From contig CP154954.1 of the NCBI GenBank assembly GCA_039621445.1, forward strand, positions 14,178,387 through 14,242,386: 64,000 bases of DNA, given 5' to 3'. Below are positions 9,881-21,090 of this stretch, in pieces (within the stretch, counting starts at the first letter, position 1; each line of letters opens with the position of its first letter). The DNA comes from Euglena gracilis (lineage: Eukaryota > Euglenida > Euglenophyceae > Euglenales). The notes beneath the pieces are model-generated. The model had not been told where the DNA came from. It did no database searches and saw only the letters and a program-made list of their open reading frames with translations. The translations under genes and the position numbers were made by a program.

Positions 9881-10680
9881 CAGAAAAACTGTTTTTCAGC
9901 CAAAAATGAGCGTTTTTCGACCCGCCAGCGCCCCGTTTTGGGCTGTCAACCCACTCACTTCCGGTCATTTTTGGGTCAAAAAAGTCGAAACAATCGAAAA
10001 AAAATTTTTGCCTCAAAGCGCTGTTTTTTGGCTATCCAGACCCGGAAAAGGTGTATTTTGAGCCAAAAGTGAGTGTTTCTTCACCCCCTGGCGCCCTGTT
10101 TCGGGCACAAAACCTTTGCATTTCAGTCAACAGAGTCCATGGAGTGCGCCGGTTTATATGGGGGTGTCAATGAAGGGGTGGGTGAGCGCTTATTAAGAGC
10201 TCAGCACTATTCAAAACCTGGTCGTTGGACATAGGGGGGAGGGTAAGTGGGGGGGGGGGGGTTAGTAAATGGGGGGGTTTATAAGTGGGGGGGGGGTTAA
10301 GGGTATTTTGATTTCCCCGCAACACCCTGCCCAGCCCGAGTTACGGCTATTTTTTGGTCAATTTTGGCCATTTTGCACAATTTTGGCCTGCTCTGACTTT
10401 TTCTGACCGTTTTTGGCAACTTTTAGTTCAAAAAAAAGTCGAGACAAATTGGAAAAAGAAATTGCCCGAAACGATGTTTTTTTGGCCCCTGGAACCCAGG
10501 AAAACGGTTTTCGAGCCGAAATTGAGCGTTTTTCGACCCCCTGGCGCCCCGTTTTTGGCCTGAAACCCATGCATTTCGGTCAAAAAAGTTTCTCTGCGCA
10601 GAACGATGTTTTGGGCCTCCCGGACCCGTAAAAGCTGTCTTTGAGCCGAAAATGAGTGCTTTTTGGCTCATGCACTTTGA
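9880..10680. repeat. Family C and B repeat relics
   Basis: A family C copy at 9883-10100, the composite-element end at 10186-10221, TTATAAG/G-run palindromes at 10240-10300, a B fragment at 10310-10380, then another diverged C copy (CGACCCCCTGGCGCCCCG near 10534). No coding block. Confidence 0.6.
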
Positions 10681-10772
10681 CTGGCCCGGGCCCCCGGGCC
10701 ACCGGCCGGGCCGGGCCACCGCGCGGGGCCGTGCAATGCCGCCGGCCGGGCCGGGCCGCCGGGTTGCCGGCC
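10680..10772. repeat. GGCCGGGCC-rich low-complexity block
   Basis: GGCCCGGGCCCCCGGGCC-type sequence of about 85-90% GC, adjoining a family C relic. Its larger counterpart is at 47.98-48.29 kb. Frames across it are compositional artefacts. Confidence 0.7.
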
Positions 10773-11218
10773 GCCTCAAACGTGTGCCACACACCTGAAA
10801 CATCTGCAGCAGCATGGCACCGTCACACAAGGGATGGGAAGGTTTTTTCCCTTGAGGACCGCCCCTTGACTGATAAACCAGGTTTTGTGCAGTGCTGAGC
10901 TCTTCGGGTGTGGACCACCCTGATACAAACAGAAAGCCCCAACAAGCAGGGGTTTGCAATTGCAATGCGTGGCCACATTTTAACGATGCAGGGTGCCAGG
11001 CAAAGCCGCCTCGCTGCCCCCCCCCCCCTGTGTCTGTAACCCTATCTGAGCGGCTCTTCGGGTTTGGCTGATTGCTTTGTCAAGCCAGTATGGCGACCCT
11101 AACCTAACCCTATACACACACACACACACACACATGTACATAAAAATAATATATGTGTACATATATTATACATGGAGACGATCCAACCAAAGAGATACAG
11201 GGCCAGTCACGGCGAGTC
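10773..11218. other. No gene seen; element-terminus copy and CA/TA microsatellite
   Basis: CCAGGTTTTGTGCAGTGCTGAGCTC (10877-10902, seen as two shorter pieces) resembles the terminus at 47.93 kb. CCCTAACCTAACCC-like sequence and (CA)n/(TA)n lie at 11095-11170. Confidence 0.5.
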
Positions 11219-11400
11219 GACCGTGGCTGCAGCCAGGCTCTGCCCCGCTCCACCAGCAGCCGGCCGCGCCCCAGCCAGGTGGCCCGCCTCGACGCACGCG
11301 TGGATGCGGGTCACGCAGCGGTCGCAGTCCGCGAAGGAGGGGGCGCCGCCGTTGGGGCCCACCGCCGTGCGGGACCAGCCCCTGAGCGGCCGCCTCAGGG
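11219..11400 (-). CDS. Candidate exon upstream of the phosphatase exon
   Basis: A GC-rich minus-strand block reading GWSRTAVGPNGGAPSFADCD, RCVTRIHACVEAGHLAGA, then AAATVDSP and a stop. The helix-like stretch FADCDRCVTRIHACVEAG resembles the helix that precedes the catalytic loop in dual-specificity phosphatases, and the strand and order fit the exon at 4803-4678. No GT donor here gives the exact phase of that exon, so the linkage is inference. Confidence 0.4.
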
Positions 11401-11484
11401 ACCCCCGGGGGAGGGGCCAGCTCGGACGGCAAAGTTTGGGTTGGCTCAAAAGAGATTCCATCCCCCCTCCCGGCCTGCGGACTG

Positions 11485-11530
11485 GAACTGGGCGCGACCG
11501 GGGGTCGAACCGGGTGCCAAAAGAACCGAA
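11485..11530 (-). repeat. tRNA-B-box-like SINE tail
   Basis: The minus strand reads CCCGGTTCGACCCCC, matching the polymerase III B-box GGTTCGANNCC. A similar sequence is at 29.62-29.65 kb (GGGGGTCGAGCCGGGCAC). No A-box or cloverleaf is seen, so this is a relic at most. Confidence 0.3.
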
Positions 11531-11800
11531 ACCAAAAAAAACTGCCACAAAAGCAAACAGACCAAAATATGACCAAAAATATGAGCTGTGTAGCTCGCTT
11601 TCGACAAAAATTTGCTTTGTCATTTTGGGCCTGGTTTTTATTTAAACCTCGGAAGGGAAAAGATTACAGACCGTCCACCTGCCCTTCGCTCAGCTGGACG
11701 AGGATCGAAATTCGTCGACGGGACGAGACGGAGGGGGGAGGTTGCCAGCTGGCAGGGGGAGGGTCCTCCCTGCAAAAGCGACGACCAGGACGGGACCCGG

Positions 11801-11834
11801 GTCGAACCACCCGCGGCCCGTTGCGTGGTTCGAC
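11801..11834. other. Perfect 10-bp inverted repeat
   Basis: GTCGAACCAC (11801-11810) and GTGGTTCGAC (11825-11834) with a 14-nt GC-rich loop. Each arm is also a fragment of the B-box motif GGTTCGA. Function unknown. Confidence 0.7.
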
Positions 11835-11959
11835 GCGACCCAAATTTCAAGCCTGCAATAGAACCCTCCTCCAGGAGGATTAATCAACGCCATGTTGCCT
11901 CCCGTACAATTTCTCTGTGGGGTTGTGGGTCCCTCGATCGCCTTCATATGGAGCACAGT

Positions 11960-12055
11960 GGTGGGGTGGGGGTCATCACCACCACGTGCTCGATCTGGTG
12001 CTTGTTCAGGGCGAACCGCAGGTTGCCGATGTAATGACGGCGGCCGCGATGAACA
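11960..12055 (-). CDS. Candidate first exon of the phosphatase domain
   Basis: The minus strand reads GRRHYIGNLRFALNKHQIEH then VVVMTP. Dual-specificity phosphatase domains commonly begin with a YIGN/LYLG strand, a short helix ending near KHGITH and a hydrophobic strand; this block follows that pattern. Upstream is a GT-rich tract (12055-12175), and no AG acceptor lies directly at the block, so the boundary is unresolved. It is 7 kb upstream of the catalytic exon on the same strand. Confidence 0.45.
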
Positions 12056-12931
12056 AGCACACACACAACACAACACAAACGCAAACACAAACACGAACAA
12101 ACACAACACAACAAAGCACAGCACAGCACAGCACACAGCACAAAACACACTCAACACACTCAACACGCACGGTCTCTGGTCTGTTCCAAAATAAATTGTA
12201 ACTAAATTACTATTTTTTTCCCGCCAGATTTGGAGGCAACTTCGCAGGGAGTCCAGTCCGCAGGTGGACTTTCCAATGTGACAATCAGGCGGTATTGCTC
12301 CCACTTATGCGGTGGATCGCACTGAAGGAAATTTTCTTTGTCGATGAGGGAATTTGCCGAACCGCCATTTTCCTTTGAAAATGAAAATGCCTGACTCCCA
12401 AAAACCCAATCATGTGATCAGGATGTGATGTGGTGCCCCAGGACGGATACATGGAATCAGGGATGGCAGTTTTGGGTGCCTTGGAGCACGGGTCACCACA
12501 CCATAGACGGTGCATAACACCCAGCGTACACGTACATTGCCACCCTACCTCCAGAACACCACCTGGCGCTGGCAATTATCAGACAGGAAATGGGGGGGGG
12601 TACTGGGTTTTGGTGCTTTTCTGGGTTTATTTTTGGCACTTTGTGGAGCCCACTCTGGGGGTTTTCATGCCCCTCCGACCACTCAAAAAAAAAAGCAAAG
12701 CAAAATCTACCAAAGTAAGAGGAGTGACAGGGCTATTGCTCCCTCTCGATCAAAGTCACAGCAACGCCGTCGTCCAAGTCAAAAAATTTCGACCTGCAGG
12801 GCAAATGCGCACAAAGACCCAAAAAAAGTGCGAGACCCGCCACCTAAGTGCCAAGGTGTCCACGTCCCAGAACCTCCCAGGGATGGTAAGGTGACAATTT
12901 TCAAATGGGGGGGTGATGTGGGGCAATCCCA

Positions 12932-13038
12932 GCCGGATGTTGCGTCTCGTCGGACAGCGTGATGAGGAGCCGGCAGTTGAGCAAGGCCAGGGCCTCTGCC
13001 TCCTCCAGCTCAGGTTTTGCACAGCCCGCCAGCTTCAT
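12932..13038 (-). CDS. Candidate exon, acidic helix
   Basis: From an ATG at 13038 the minus strand reads MKLAGCAKPELEEAEALALL then NCRLLITLSDETQHPAG. Amphipathic, codon-biased like the other exons, and GC-rich in an AT-rich setting. It could be the 5' part of the phosphatase gene or a separate protein. Family not recognised. Confidence 0.4.
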
Positions 13039-13039
13039 C

Positions 13040-13860
13040 TCGGGGGCAGGGGGGGGGGGCTCTGGCGTGTGTGCGGGCACGTGGGTTGACGTGCAGGAGC
13101 GAACACGTGATGATGTTTATGTATATATGTATATGTTTTCGTTTATGTCTATGTTTATGTTATGTTTCTGTTTATGTTTATGCGACAAAAGGTGGTACAA
13201 AAAAAAACTCCTGTCCCAGCACAACCAAAACAAAAAAACCACCAGAAAAGCAGGCGAAAATTTCGCACCATCTTGGCATAATCTAGTCGACATAAACCAT
13301 CACCCATCCTCCCAAAGAACAAAAAAAAACTTTTCTGACTTTTCAGTACTCGATCATATTTGCCCGCCCTTGGCAAAAATGGTCCTTAATGGGAAAAAAA
13401 TACCTTGACAATCACCGCCGCCACCACCACCACCATCATAGATGGTGATGATACATAAGACAATGAGCGGAGATGCTGGCACCAAGTAAACACAAACCCT
13501 CCAAGATGTAAAGCTGAGAGAAATGAATACAACGCGCACCCTCGAAAAGCACAAAAAAAACAGCACAAAAAATAATCCACAAAAAAAGAAAAAATATTGT
13601 CAAAGATAGGGAAAATCAAAAGGTTCATTTTGCTGTTTTGGGAACATGCTGGTTCGTGACGAATGAGTGTTGAAATGACAGTTCTATCACTGACCTGGTA
13701 TAGGTCCAAGCCATACGGGTCGAAATAAACCTAGTGCTGACGTTTAGAAAAAGTTCCAATAATAAGGGTCTGTGAAAATCAAATGAAAAAAATAACCAAA
13801 AATGTGTTGTTAACGAAAATTTCGGCATTTCTGCAAAATGAATTGGCAAAATTACAGGTA
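13040..13860. other. No gene seen
   Basis: AT-rich, with a short TGTTTATG quasi-repeat (13110-13180) and A-runs. Consistent with intron or intergenic sequence. Confidence 0.5.
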
Positions 13861-13863
13861 ACC

Positions 13864-14065
13864 TCCAGACATCCCTGCACCCGGCGAGCACGAGCCAAAG
13901 ACTGCGGAGGACCACGACACGACTGCACGGCTGCAGGCTCCGCCGCCCGGCCGGCTAGCAGGGCCGGCGGGGGCAGCGGCGGTTCGGGTCGGCCACTGGC
14001 CGAGAGAGAAGGTGGCTGCAGGCTGTCTTCCCTGACCGGGCGACTGCTTAGCGGGAGGATACAGC
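13864..14065 (-). CDS. Candidate proline-rich exon
   Basis: A GC-rich minus-strand block (LSSRPVREDSLQPPSLSASG, RPEPPLPPPALLAG, RARRVQGCLEVT) followed by a GTAATT donor. Exon-like by composition and isolated in AT-rich DNA. It may belong to the minus-strand phosphatase gene, further upstream. Function unknown. Confidence 0.3.
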
Positions 14066-14069
14066 GTAC

Positions 14070-16490
14070 GGTATAATTTCTATAAAAAAAACAGCTGTAC
14101 CAACAACAATGCCAACATAAAATGTACGTGGCAGGATGTTCTGCCTTTTGTTTCCATTTTTTTGGGGCCAAATGGCACCAAGCCCAATAGGAGGGTTGCA
14201 AACCTATTTAAATCCAATGGCTTTTTTCCCGGATGTAAACAACAGGCTTCTCCAACTTGGAAGGGGAGGGGTTGAGGGCCCAGAACCCCCAGGGGGATTC
14301 CCTGAAAATCGGTCGGGTATGGATCGAGCTGAAAATTAATTAAAAATTGCAAATACAGGCATGCAAAAAAAGTGAAACTTTTTCACTTGACAGATATGAA
14401 AATAATTTGAGATATTTTTAATTCAGATAAAAAAACTGGTTGTTCAGGAAAACTAACAACAAACTCAATACTTCCTCACCACCTTCTTTATCTTTCATTT
14501 TTTAAATTGTTTCCAAAATATTCTTCATACATACATTGGAGATAAGATGAGATTTCTCTGCCTTGCATGGTATCTGAAGCCTTACACTTCCAGGCTTCCC
14601 ATATATCCTTTGCGGTTATTGTTATTTATACAACCAGTCGTGGTTATAATCCAGAATTTTAGAAATCCAGCCAACAGTTTTGAAAATCAGTCAGTTAACA
14701 CCACCCCAGGGTGGAGTAAAAGCCACTTTGAAGAATGGCGAAAGTCCTGGACGAAACTAAAAAAAACAACAATTGGATGCCTGCCCTCGTCGCTACCTGC
14801 ACTGGTGGCAACAGAAAAAGACGTTTTGTGCAAAACTCATTTGATCAAACACCCTTCGTTGCTTTAAAACTGCATCGATTCCTCCTTGTGAATGGGAGGC
14901 ATCAAAAACAAGTTGGATAGCTGGGTGGGAGCAGATTGGCAGATTTCTCAAAGTGGTCCGGAAGCGGACATTTGGCCGTGATTGTTCAACACACGTAAAT
15001 GCAAACGCGGTATGACTTGTGGTCATGGATTCCTGTTCCTGGGTCTCTGCCATTAGATCAGGCACCCGGGAGGACACGCCGCCTGGCCGGCTGTCGACCC
15101 GGCGGGGGGGGGGGGGGGGGCGGGGGGCGGGGGGCCGCACCTCCGGGAGGCGGCGCCGGCGGCACTCGGACCGAATGCCGAGGACGCCGTGCCGGGCAGG
15201 ACGGGCCCGGGGGGGGGGGCTTGCTCGGGGCAGGCACACCTCCCCCGGGGTTTGGTTTTGGGTTCCGGCCCGGCCGACCCCGTCGCCGCCAACATTCTGT
15301 TGAAAATGGCCAGTTTCGGGCCCCGAAGGCGCCAGGCTGGGTGTGCCACAGCACTGTCCAGCACCAAAAGCCGGGGGGAGACGCACTACCCCCCTGCTGA
15401 CCCATAACACGTATCATGCGAGGTTCGCTAAAAGGAAGCCTGATTGGGGCCCGACCTGAGACCTGGAACTTGGGGTCTGAGAATTGGTGGTCTCACTTTC
15501 CCAACTTTTTTCCCAGAATATTTCCGGTTTCTGGAAACGGGAAGTGGTGAGGGGCTCCACCCCCAGATTCCTATAACCCCCGACCAGGAGGGGTGGTTGT
15601 ACGCACCCCCTGACCTGCAACCCCGACTGTGTGGTCGTTGAATATGGTGGTCGTTGGCAGGGGGGGGGCAGCGTTTCTGGGATTCCCATTCAGCCCTGCC
15701 GCTGGGGGGTTGCCAGGAAGGAGTAGAAGGCGGAGAGGAGCTGTCGGTGGCAACAAGGAAATTGCGCATCAGAACGGGAAACAATGAGGATCGCAGAATG
15801 CGGAATGCACTTCTTGGTAAACAGGATTTGATCGATATCCGCAATGCTTGCCACATCCAAACCGAGCATTAAAAATATTAAACACATCAAAATGAACTGC
15901 AGCTTGAAACTGAATAACAAATGGGGGGAAAACAAATTGTTGGTTTATGTGTAACTACTGTTTCTTACGCTTTATTACTCAATAAGCTTTATTATACTTT
16001 AGTATGCAATAGACTTTACACCGTTCGAAAAGACACAATTCTCGAACTTTCCCAAAAGCTTTGCCTGAAACACCGGATTCATTTCTGCGGATATTTCCCG
16101 GTTGACCAGTCAGACCAAGCCAAACCAGGACCAGGGCAGGAACGCAACGCAGGGTTGGGGGTCAGCCAGACAGGGGAACCGCAGTGGGCGTTCGGGCGGG
16201 ACCAAAACCACGGATCCATTTGGCGAGCCCCCAGGGAAGGTGGACACTGTCCCAGCAAACCTGCCCACCCACTATTATCATTATCAGGGCGGGAACCGGG
16301 CAAGGGGGGGAACTACTACAGCACGGGGGACAAACGCAAACACGCTGTTGTGTTTTTTTTTGTGTTTTTCGATTTTGGCAAAATTTGCGGGCTTTTTTTT
16401 TTTGACGTTTTTTCCCGGGTTTTTTTTGGAATTTTGCTGGAATATTTTTTGGTTATGAAAAATTCCCTTTTTTAGTCCAGACCCCCCGTC
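14070..16490. other. No confident gene; GC-rich block and dispersed repeat
   Basis: 15060-15300 is G/C-rich low complexity with no defensible frame. 15430-15690 holds a dispersed repeat (CCCCTGACCTGCAACCCCGA, TGGTCGTTG) related to 26.73-26.83 kb and 36.43-36.50 kb. A GC hairpin remnant (CCCCGAAGGCGCC) is at 15320. The remainder is unremarkable. Confidence 0.5.
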
Positions 16491-16496
16491 AAAGGG

Positions 16497-16575
16497 CAAG
16501 CACCTATGTGCTATGGTCAGAGTCTCAGAACCAGTCACTTCCAGTCACGCCCAGTCACACCCAGTCATTTTACAG
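16497..16575 (+). mobile_element. Solo MITE end with CCAGTCAC decamers
   Basis: CAAGCACCTATG (16497-16508), then TCAGAGTCTCAGAA and four units of a decamer (CCAGTCACTT, CCAGTCACGC, CCAGTCACAC, CCAGTCATTT). The 51.35-kb element starts the same way. No right end with a matching duplication was found, so it is truncated or diverged. Confidence 0.65.
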
Positions 16576-17682
16576 GAGCTTGTCCAAGGGGAGTAGACTC
16601 AAACAACCACCCACTGCAAACACACCCAAAATGGCACGAAAACGTTTGCAATATTCTGTGCGGATATTTGACTGACCCAGATTAACTGGATGCAGTACTG
16701 ACAGGTGTAACCCACCTGCTCAGTGGGAAGGGGTTCAATAGCCCCCCATGTCCACCTACCCCGAAAACCTACCTACCCACCACCCTGGGACAAGGGTTAG
16801 TGAATACGTGGGAAGGCATTCAGCAGTGGGAAGGCGTCGGGCCACATGGAGGGTAGTAGACAGGAAAACCATTGCATCCCGGTGGGCGTTTTGTGAAACT
16901 TAAAATGAACAGAAAAAAAAAGGAAAACCGAAGACCGGGTGGGGGGGGAATTTTGGGGACCTAAATATGCGCAAAAATATGGAAATATAAGAATATGTGC
17001 TAAATATGCGCTAACTATTCAGAAAATTCACCACAACAATTGTTGTCTGCTACAACACCGATCCATGATAAATTATAATAAGAAGACAAAATTTTCACAG
17101 ATGTCTGGGGTTTAGCTGTCTTTGCACAAAAGAAAAAAAATCAAAGCAACTCAAAATTTTTGCGATAATTTCTGGTGTTTTGCAGAAATTTGCAGAATTT
17201 CAAGAAAACCACAAAATCTTATTCAAATTTGGAAAAAAATACTAATAATTGAAAATATGTAGAATATGAGAAATATGTCCAGAAATAAATATGCGCCAAA
17301 TATGCGAAACATCCACAAAATGCGTTCCGCGTATCCCCCTATTGCTAAGCCGGGTCCGGAGGGCAACTCGTTCTGTGAGTTTAGAAATACCGATGAGGTC
17401 TAATGTGGTTTCCCTATTGTCCCCAACGCTGGACAATAGGGATAATAGGGACAATACGCTGACAAGGGAGTTTCTTCTGGACCCCTGGAGGATCCAGCCG
17501 GCCGTTCGGAAGGTGCTGCCAAAAAAAAGGTGCTTATGAAACCCCCTTGGGGGGTCAAGGTTGGGGGGTCTACCAGCTGCTGGGGATGGACTGGAACCCG
17601 AAAACAGGCAAAAAAAGCCCAAATCCTGCTGAGTTGCATTTTTGAAAAACAAAAATTTGAGGTAATAACCCAAAAATGACCT
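16576..17682. other. No gene seen
   Basis: AT-rich in 16860-17330, with several TATGCGC-type words. No conserved block. Confidence 0.5.
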
Positions 17683-17982
17683 TCAAAAAAGGTCATTTTT
17701 ATTTTTTATTTTTGCTATTTTTACTCCTTTTTTCAAATTACCACTTTGCGCCAATTTTTGTACCGCATATTTCATGCACCGCACATTCCCGCTGAAATTA
17801 TTTGGGGCGAATGATACTGCCGTCATCACCACATGTATTGTCTCCACATTTACCACCATCACCATCACCACTGTCGCTGCTATAAGACAATTTTCTGCTA
17901 ATACATTTTCTTCTTGGAACTCTGAAACCTTGGCACCAACCAGTCTACAACAGCAATCATATCTCTCTGCTCGTTGACACAA
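17683..17982 (-). CDS. Doubtful 99-residue open frame
   Basis: Starts MCQRAERYDCCC and ends KIKNKNDLF. It includes a hydrophobic stretch (IAATVVMVMVVNVETIHVV) that comes from a CCATCACCA-like simple repeat on the other strand. Base composition is AT-rich, unlike the convincing exons. Probably not a gene. Confidence 0.12.
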   Translation of the reverse strand: MCQRAERYDCCCRLVGAKVSEFQEENVLAENCLIAATVVMVMVVNVETIHVVMTAVSFAPNNFSGNVRCMKYAVQKLAQSGNLKKGVKIAKIKNKNDLF

Positions 17983-18174
17983 ACTATCAAATTGGCTATC
18001 CCCCGGGAAGCCTTCCTGGCCAAGAAAATGTCAACCTCGGAGAACACCAAATTAAAGCGCTCCCGTCGTGGCTGGTCACCGGTCGACAGCAGAGCAGCGT
18101 GTGAGGGGCCCGGGGGCGGCGGTCAGACCCACAGCCCCGGACCACAGATTCACTTAGTGTCCATACCGGGGCAT

Positions 18175-18450
18175 ACCGGGGGGTCCCTTTTCCTCGGGCC
18201 CAAACCAACCCACCCGCTTTTTTTGAAAACCCACCCTCCCACAACCTGAGCCCTGGGGGGTTAACCACCCACCCACCCACCCACCCACCCACCCACCCAC
18301 CCAAAACCCAGCCGAAAAAAAAATGCCGAAAAAAATTTTGCGGCCGGGCCAAAATCTGACCCCCCCCCCGGGGGGTTTCCAGGGCCCAACCCACCCACCC
18401 ATTCCCGAATACCCCTCCTGGGGGGGCAAAACGGGTGTTAAGTGAATCAA
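18175..18450. repeat. (CCCA)n repeat with inverted ends
   Basis: (ACCC)n at 18265-18303 lies inside a block flanked by ATTCACTTAGTGTCC (18148) and GGGTGTTAAGTGAAT (18432), which are inverted. Related C/G-run modules are at 28.27-28.40, 35.95-36.20, 47.72-47.92 and 51.65-51.90 kb. No clear target duplication. Confidence 0.5.
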
Positions 18451-19934
18451 TGACCTGGAGCGCCAAACGGGCTGGGCAGCAGGAGCGCTGAACAGGTCCT
18501 TGCTGCGGGGCGACCCAACGATGTCTCTCCCTGGGGAGGACAAATGGGAGACCCCCCATCGGGCTGGGGCTGGAGCTGGCTGGGGAGACTTCTTTTACGT
18601 CAGAAACCTGGAATTATGAGGTACCTCCCCTCGTCCACAATTGAAGGTGAAGCCGGGGGCCAAACTGGTGGAGGTCAAATTAGCATATTACGGTATGTGT
18701 TTTGTCGGAAAAAGACAAAACAGGCCAAAAAGCCTACAAGGCCAATATCGCAAGGTAAGGCTGGAGGCCAAGTTTATGGGGGCCAAGGGAGGGGGACCAA
18801 GTGCCTGGGGGGGGGGGGCATGTGGTGGGGGGAGGCAGGAGCCAAATGAGGAAATAATGAATAAGCGAAATAACCAAAAAAACCTTCATTAGAAGAAAAA
18901 AAATCCCACCCCAGCTTTGGTAAATTATTGGCCGACAAGTTGCATTGCATGGAACACATATGCGCGTGCTGGAGTAATTTTTGTCCCAGAACAATACCGT
19001 GATACTTGAGCATAGATATCAAAATTGCAGAAAAAACTTTCTGTGAAAGCAAATATGACTAAAAAAGAAGCCTCATGCACTCACCGCACCAAGCATATGG
19101 TGTAGGTATGGGTCGGTTGGCACGCGTCGCCCCCGGAAGAAATCCATCCGTGCGGAATTGGATCAAAACACGTTAATTTTCTTTGAACACGTCCTAATGC
19201 CCTCATTGTCACTTGGTCACCCAACGCCGTCCTTCGGTGTGATTGATTGTTTCTGCATCTTGTCCGCTTCCTTCACCCCGTCCCCAACTGGTGGCGTAAA
19301 ATGGAGCCCACAATATCCCCCCCCCACCCAGGGTTCGACAGAAAGGCAGGTGGGGTGTAGGTCAGACCCTCCCCGCCTCACGGTCCAGCAGGGGGGGTGG
19401 GGGGGCATCTGCTGCATCCATTACAACACCTGTGTCCGTTTCATCCACCTTTCCCCACTTTCAGCCACACATGGCCACTTTTGGCCACTGTTGCCCAATT
19501 TCACCCACACTGTTGGCCACTGCTAGATGGCTTTTTGATGGCGTCTAATTTACTGTCTGGCCACTTGTGACTGCCAGGCCAAGGCCACTTTGATCGGCCA
19601 GTTTCAAACCACTTTAGTCCACTTTTGGCCAGCCACAAGCATCTTCCCATTTTGGTCTTCTTTGCTTCAATACTCGTATCCACTCCCGTACGTACCTGCA
19701 TCCACACTTGCGCAGCCGTACCAGCTCCAACCATTCCAATACCACTATCCACTCTGGTGCCTTCCTTCAATCTAATACCAACACCCACTCCAGTATCTGT
19801 ATCCACTCAAATACCATTGTCCGCTCCTTCCACTCCAATATCTGCATCCAAATTCACTCCAATGCCTCCAACTTGCATCCACCCATCTACTTCAATATCT
19901 ATATCCATGTCCAGTCCAGCCCCCCCCTCCAAAT
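18451..19934. other. No gene seen; short dispersed and quasi-tandem repeats
   Basis: 19.32-19.40 kb (CCCAGGGTTCGACAGAAAGG) repeats at 43.35-43.40 kb. 19.45-19.62 kb is GGCCACTTTT-type and 19.64-19.92 kb CCAATATCCACTCC-type quasi-repeat, related in style to the array at 61.1-61.7 kb. Confidence 0.5.
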
Positions 19935-21084
19935 CAGACCTCCATTTAGTATATATGACCAAATTTTTTTTATGTATCACATGTATCACACCCTAAAAAT
20001 TAATGTATCCCGTATGTATCACCAAAATTTTTTTAATGTATCACATATGTATCACCAATAAACTTTTTATGTATCACATGTGTATCACCAATTTTTTTTT
20101 ATAAACATTTCCTTTTTTACATCAAAATGTTTTTTTTTCTTTTTGTTTCGCTTTTTTTTTTTGTTTCTTTGCCTCTCTGCAGACAATTGGAACATTTTTC
20201 TTGTGATAATGCTTTCGGCAATGTGTTACGACTCGCCAATTCCCCCGGCAAAAGTTTTTCCAATCTGTAGTCGGGGTTATAATGATTACCTCCCCCCCCC
20301 CCCGGGCGCTTGGCCCCACTCCTCCTTACATGCAAACTTAACCCCCTAAAATTGGCTTTTGGCCCTTTGCACATGGCCGCCAAAATTCTTAACATGCAAA
20401 CTTGGCCCCCCTAAGGTTAGCCCCCTGGCTTTACCTTCAATCATGGCCCGGGCCAAGCGCCCGGGAGGGAAGAGGTTGACCCTCCCCCCAAATAACACCC
20501 CCTCAAATAATACTCCCCCATACGGGGTCCGACTTCGGCCACCGAATTAACACCCCCAAATCTCGGGCCGACGACCCGGATTTTGACCTGAAAAGTTGGG
20601 TAAAAATAACAATCTCTGACAACAAACTACGAAAAATTTCGATTTTTCTTGATCATCTGGCCTCCAAAAATGCTAAATTTTATGAGAAAGTACAAAAAAT
20701 GACCCCAAAGGGGGTTTTGGGTGCTATTTGGGACTTACGGGACTTCGAAAAATTTCGAAAAATTTTGGGAAATAATACCCCTCCCCAAATAATACCCCCC
20801 CCCCCTCGGGGGACTTCGGGCGAAAAATAATACCCCGGGGGGTATTATTTGTGGGGTGTACTCTTGTCAATGGTTGGAGGAATTGTTGTCTCGGAATCCT
20901 GTCTTCCGCGTTTTTAAGGTTCCCTTTGGAAGGAGCGGCTGAGAAGTTTGCTGACAAAAAAAGACAAAAAAATTTGTGTATCACATATATATCACCAAAT
21001 TCTTTTAAATGTATCACATATGTATCACCAAAATAAAATTAATGTATCACAGATACGTTGTGATACGCACTAAATGATGGTCTG
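19935..21084. mobile_element. M3: hAT-like MITE with TGTATCAC arrays
   Basis: 1150 bp. Ends CAGACC(TC)CATTTAGT at left and, inverted, CAGACC(AT)CATTTAGT at right, with an exact 8-bp duplication CTCCAAAT (19927-19934 and 21085-21092). Subterminal arrays of a roughly 34-bp unit containing ATGTATCACATATGTATCAC occur at 19974-20100 and 20976-21065, in the same orientation. The interior holds AATAATACCCC palindromes. No transposase frame. Confidence 0.9.
20470..20850. repeat. AATAATACCCC inverted repeats inside M3
   Basis: CCCCAAATAACACC, AATAATACCCC and GGGGTATTATT occur repeatedly, the last two as a palindrome around 20760-20850. The 21.09-21.15 kb hairpin (AATAATGCC...GGCATTATT) beside M3 is related. 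Confidence 0.55.
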
Positions 21085-21090
21085 CTCCAA

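Larger units (their letters stand above)
7581..10221 (+). mobile_element. Composite repeat element, copy A
   Basis: About 2.6 kb: a terminus with CTGAGCTCTTATCCC and GGTAAGAGCGAAGCTTACC, family B monomers (7.90-8.33), MITE M2, palindromic satellite, family C monomers, then GAGCTCAGCACTATTC and AAAACCTG. The same order appears on the opposite strand at 47.93-50.54 kb, without M2. The 20-bp motif GGTC(A/G)TTGGACATAGGGGGG lies directly outside both ends (7561-7580 and 10222-10241). No transposase is visible; class unknown. Confidence 0.6.

Noticed and set aside
16497-16575. Complete element starting at 16497
   Set aside because: The left end and decamers are clear, but no right terminus with the flanking word TCAAAGGG was found downstream.
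18148-18452. hAT-like MITE at 18.15-18.45 kb
   Set aside because: Inverted ends are visible but no matching target duplication could be found.
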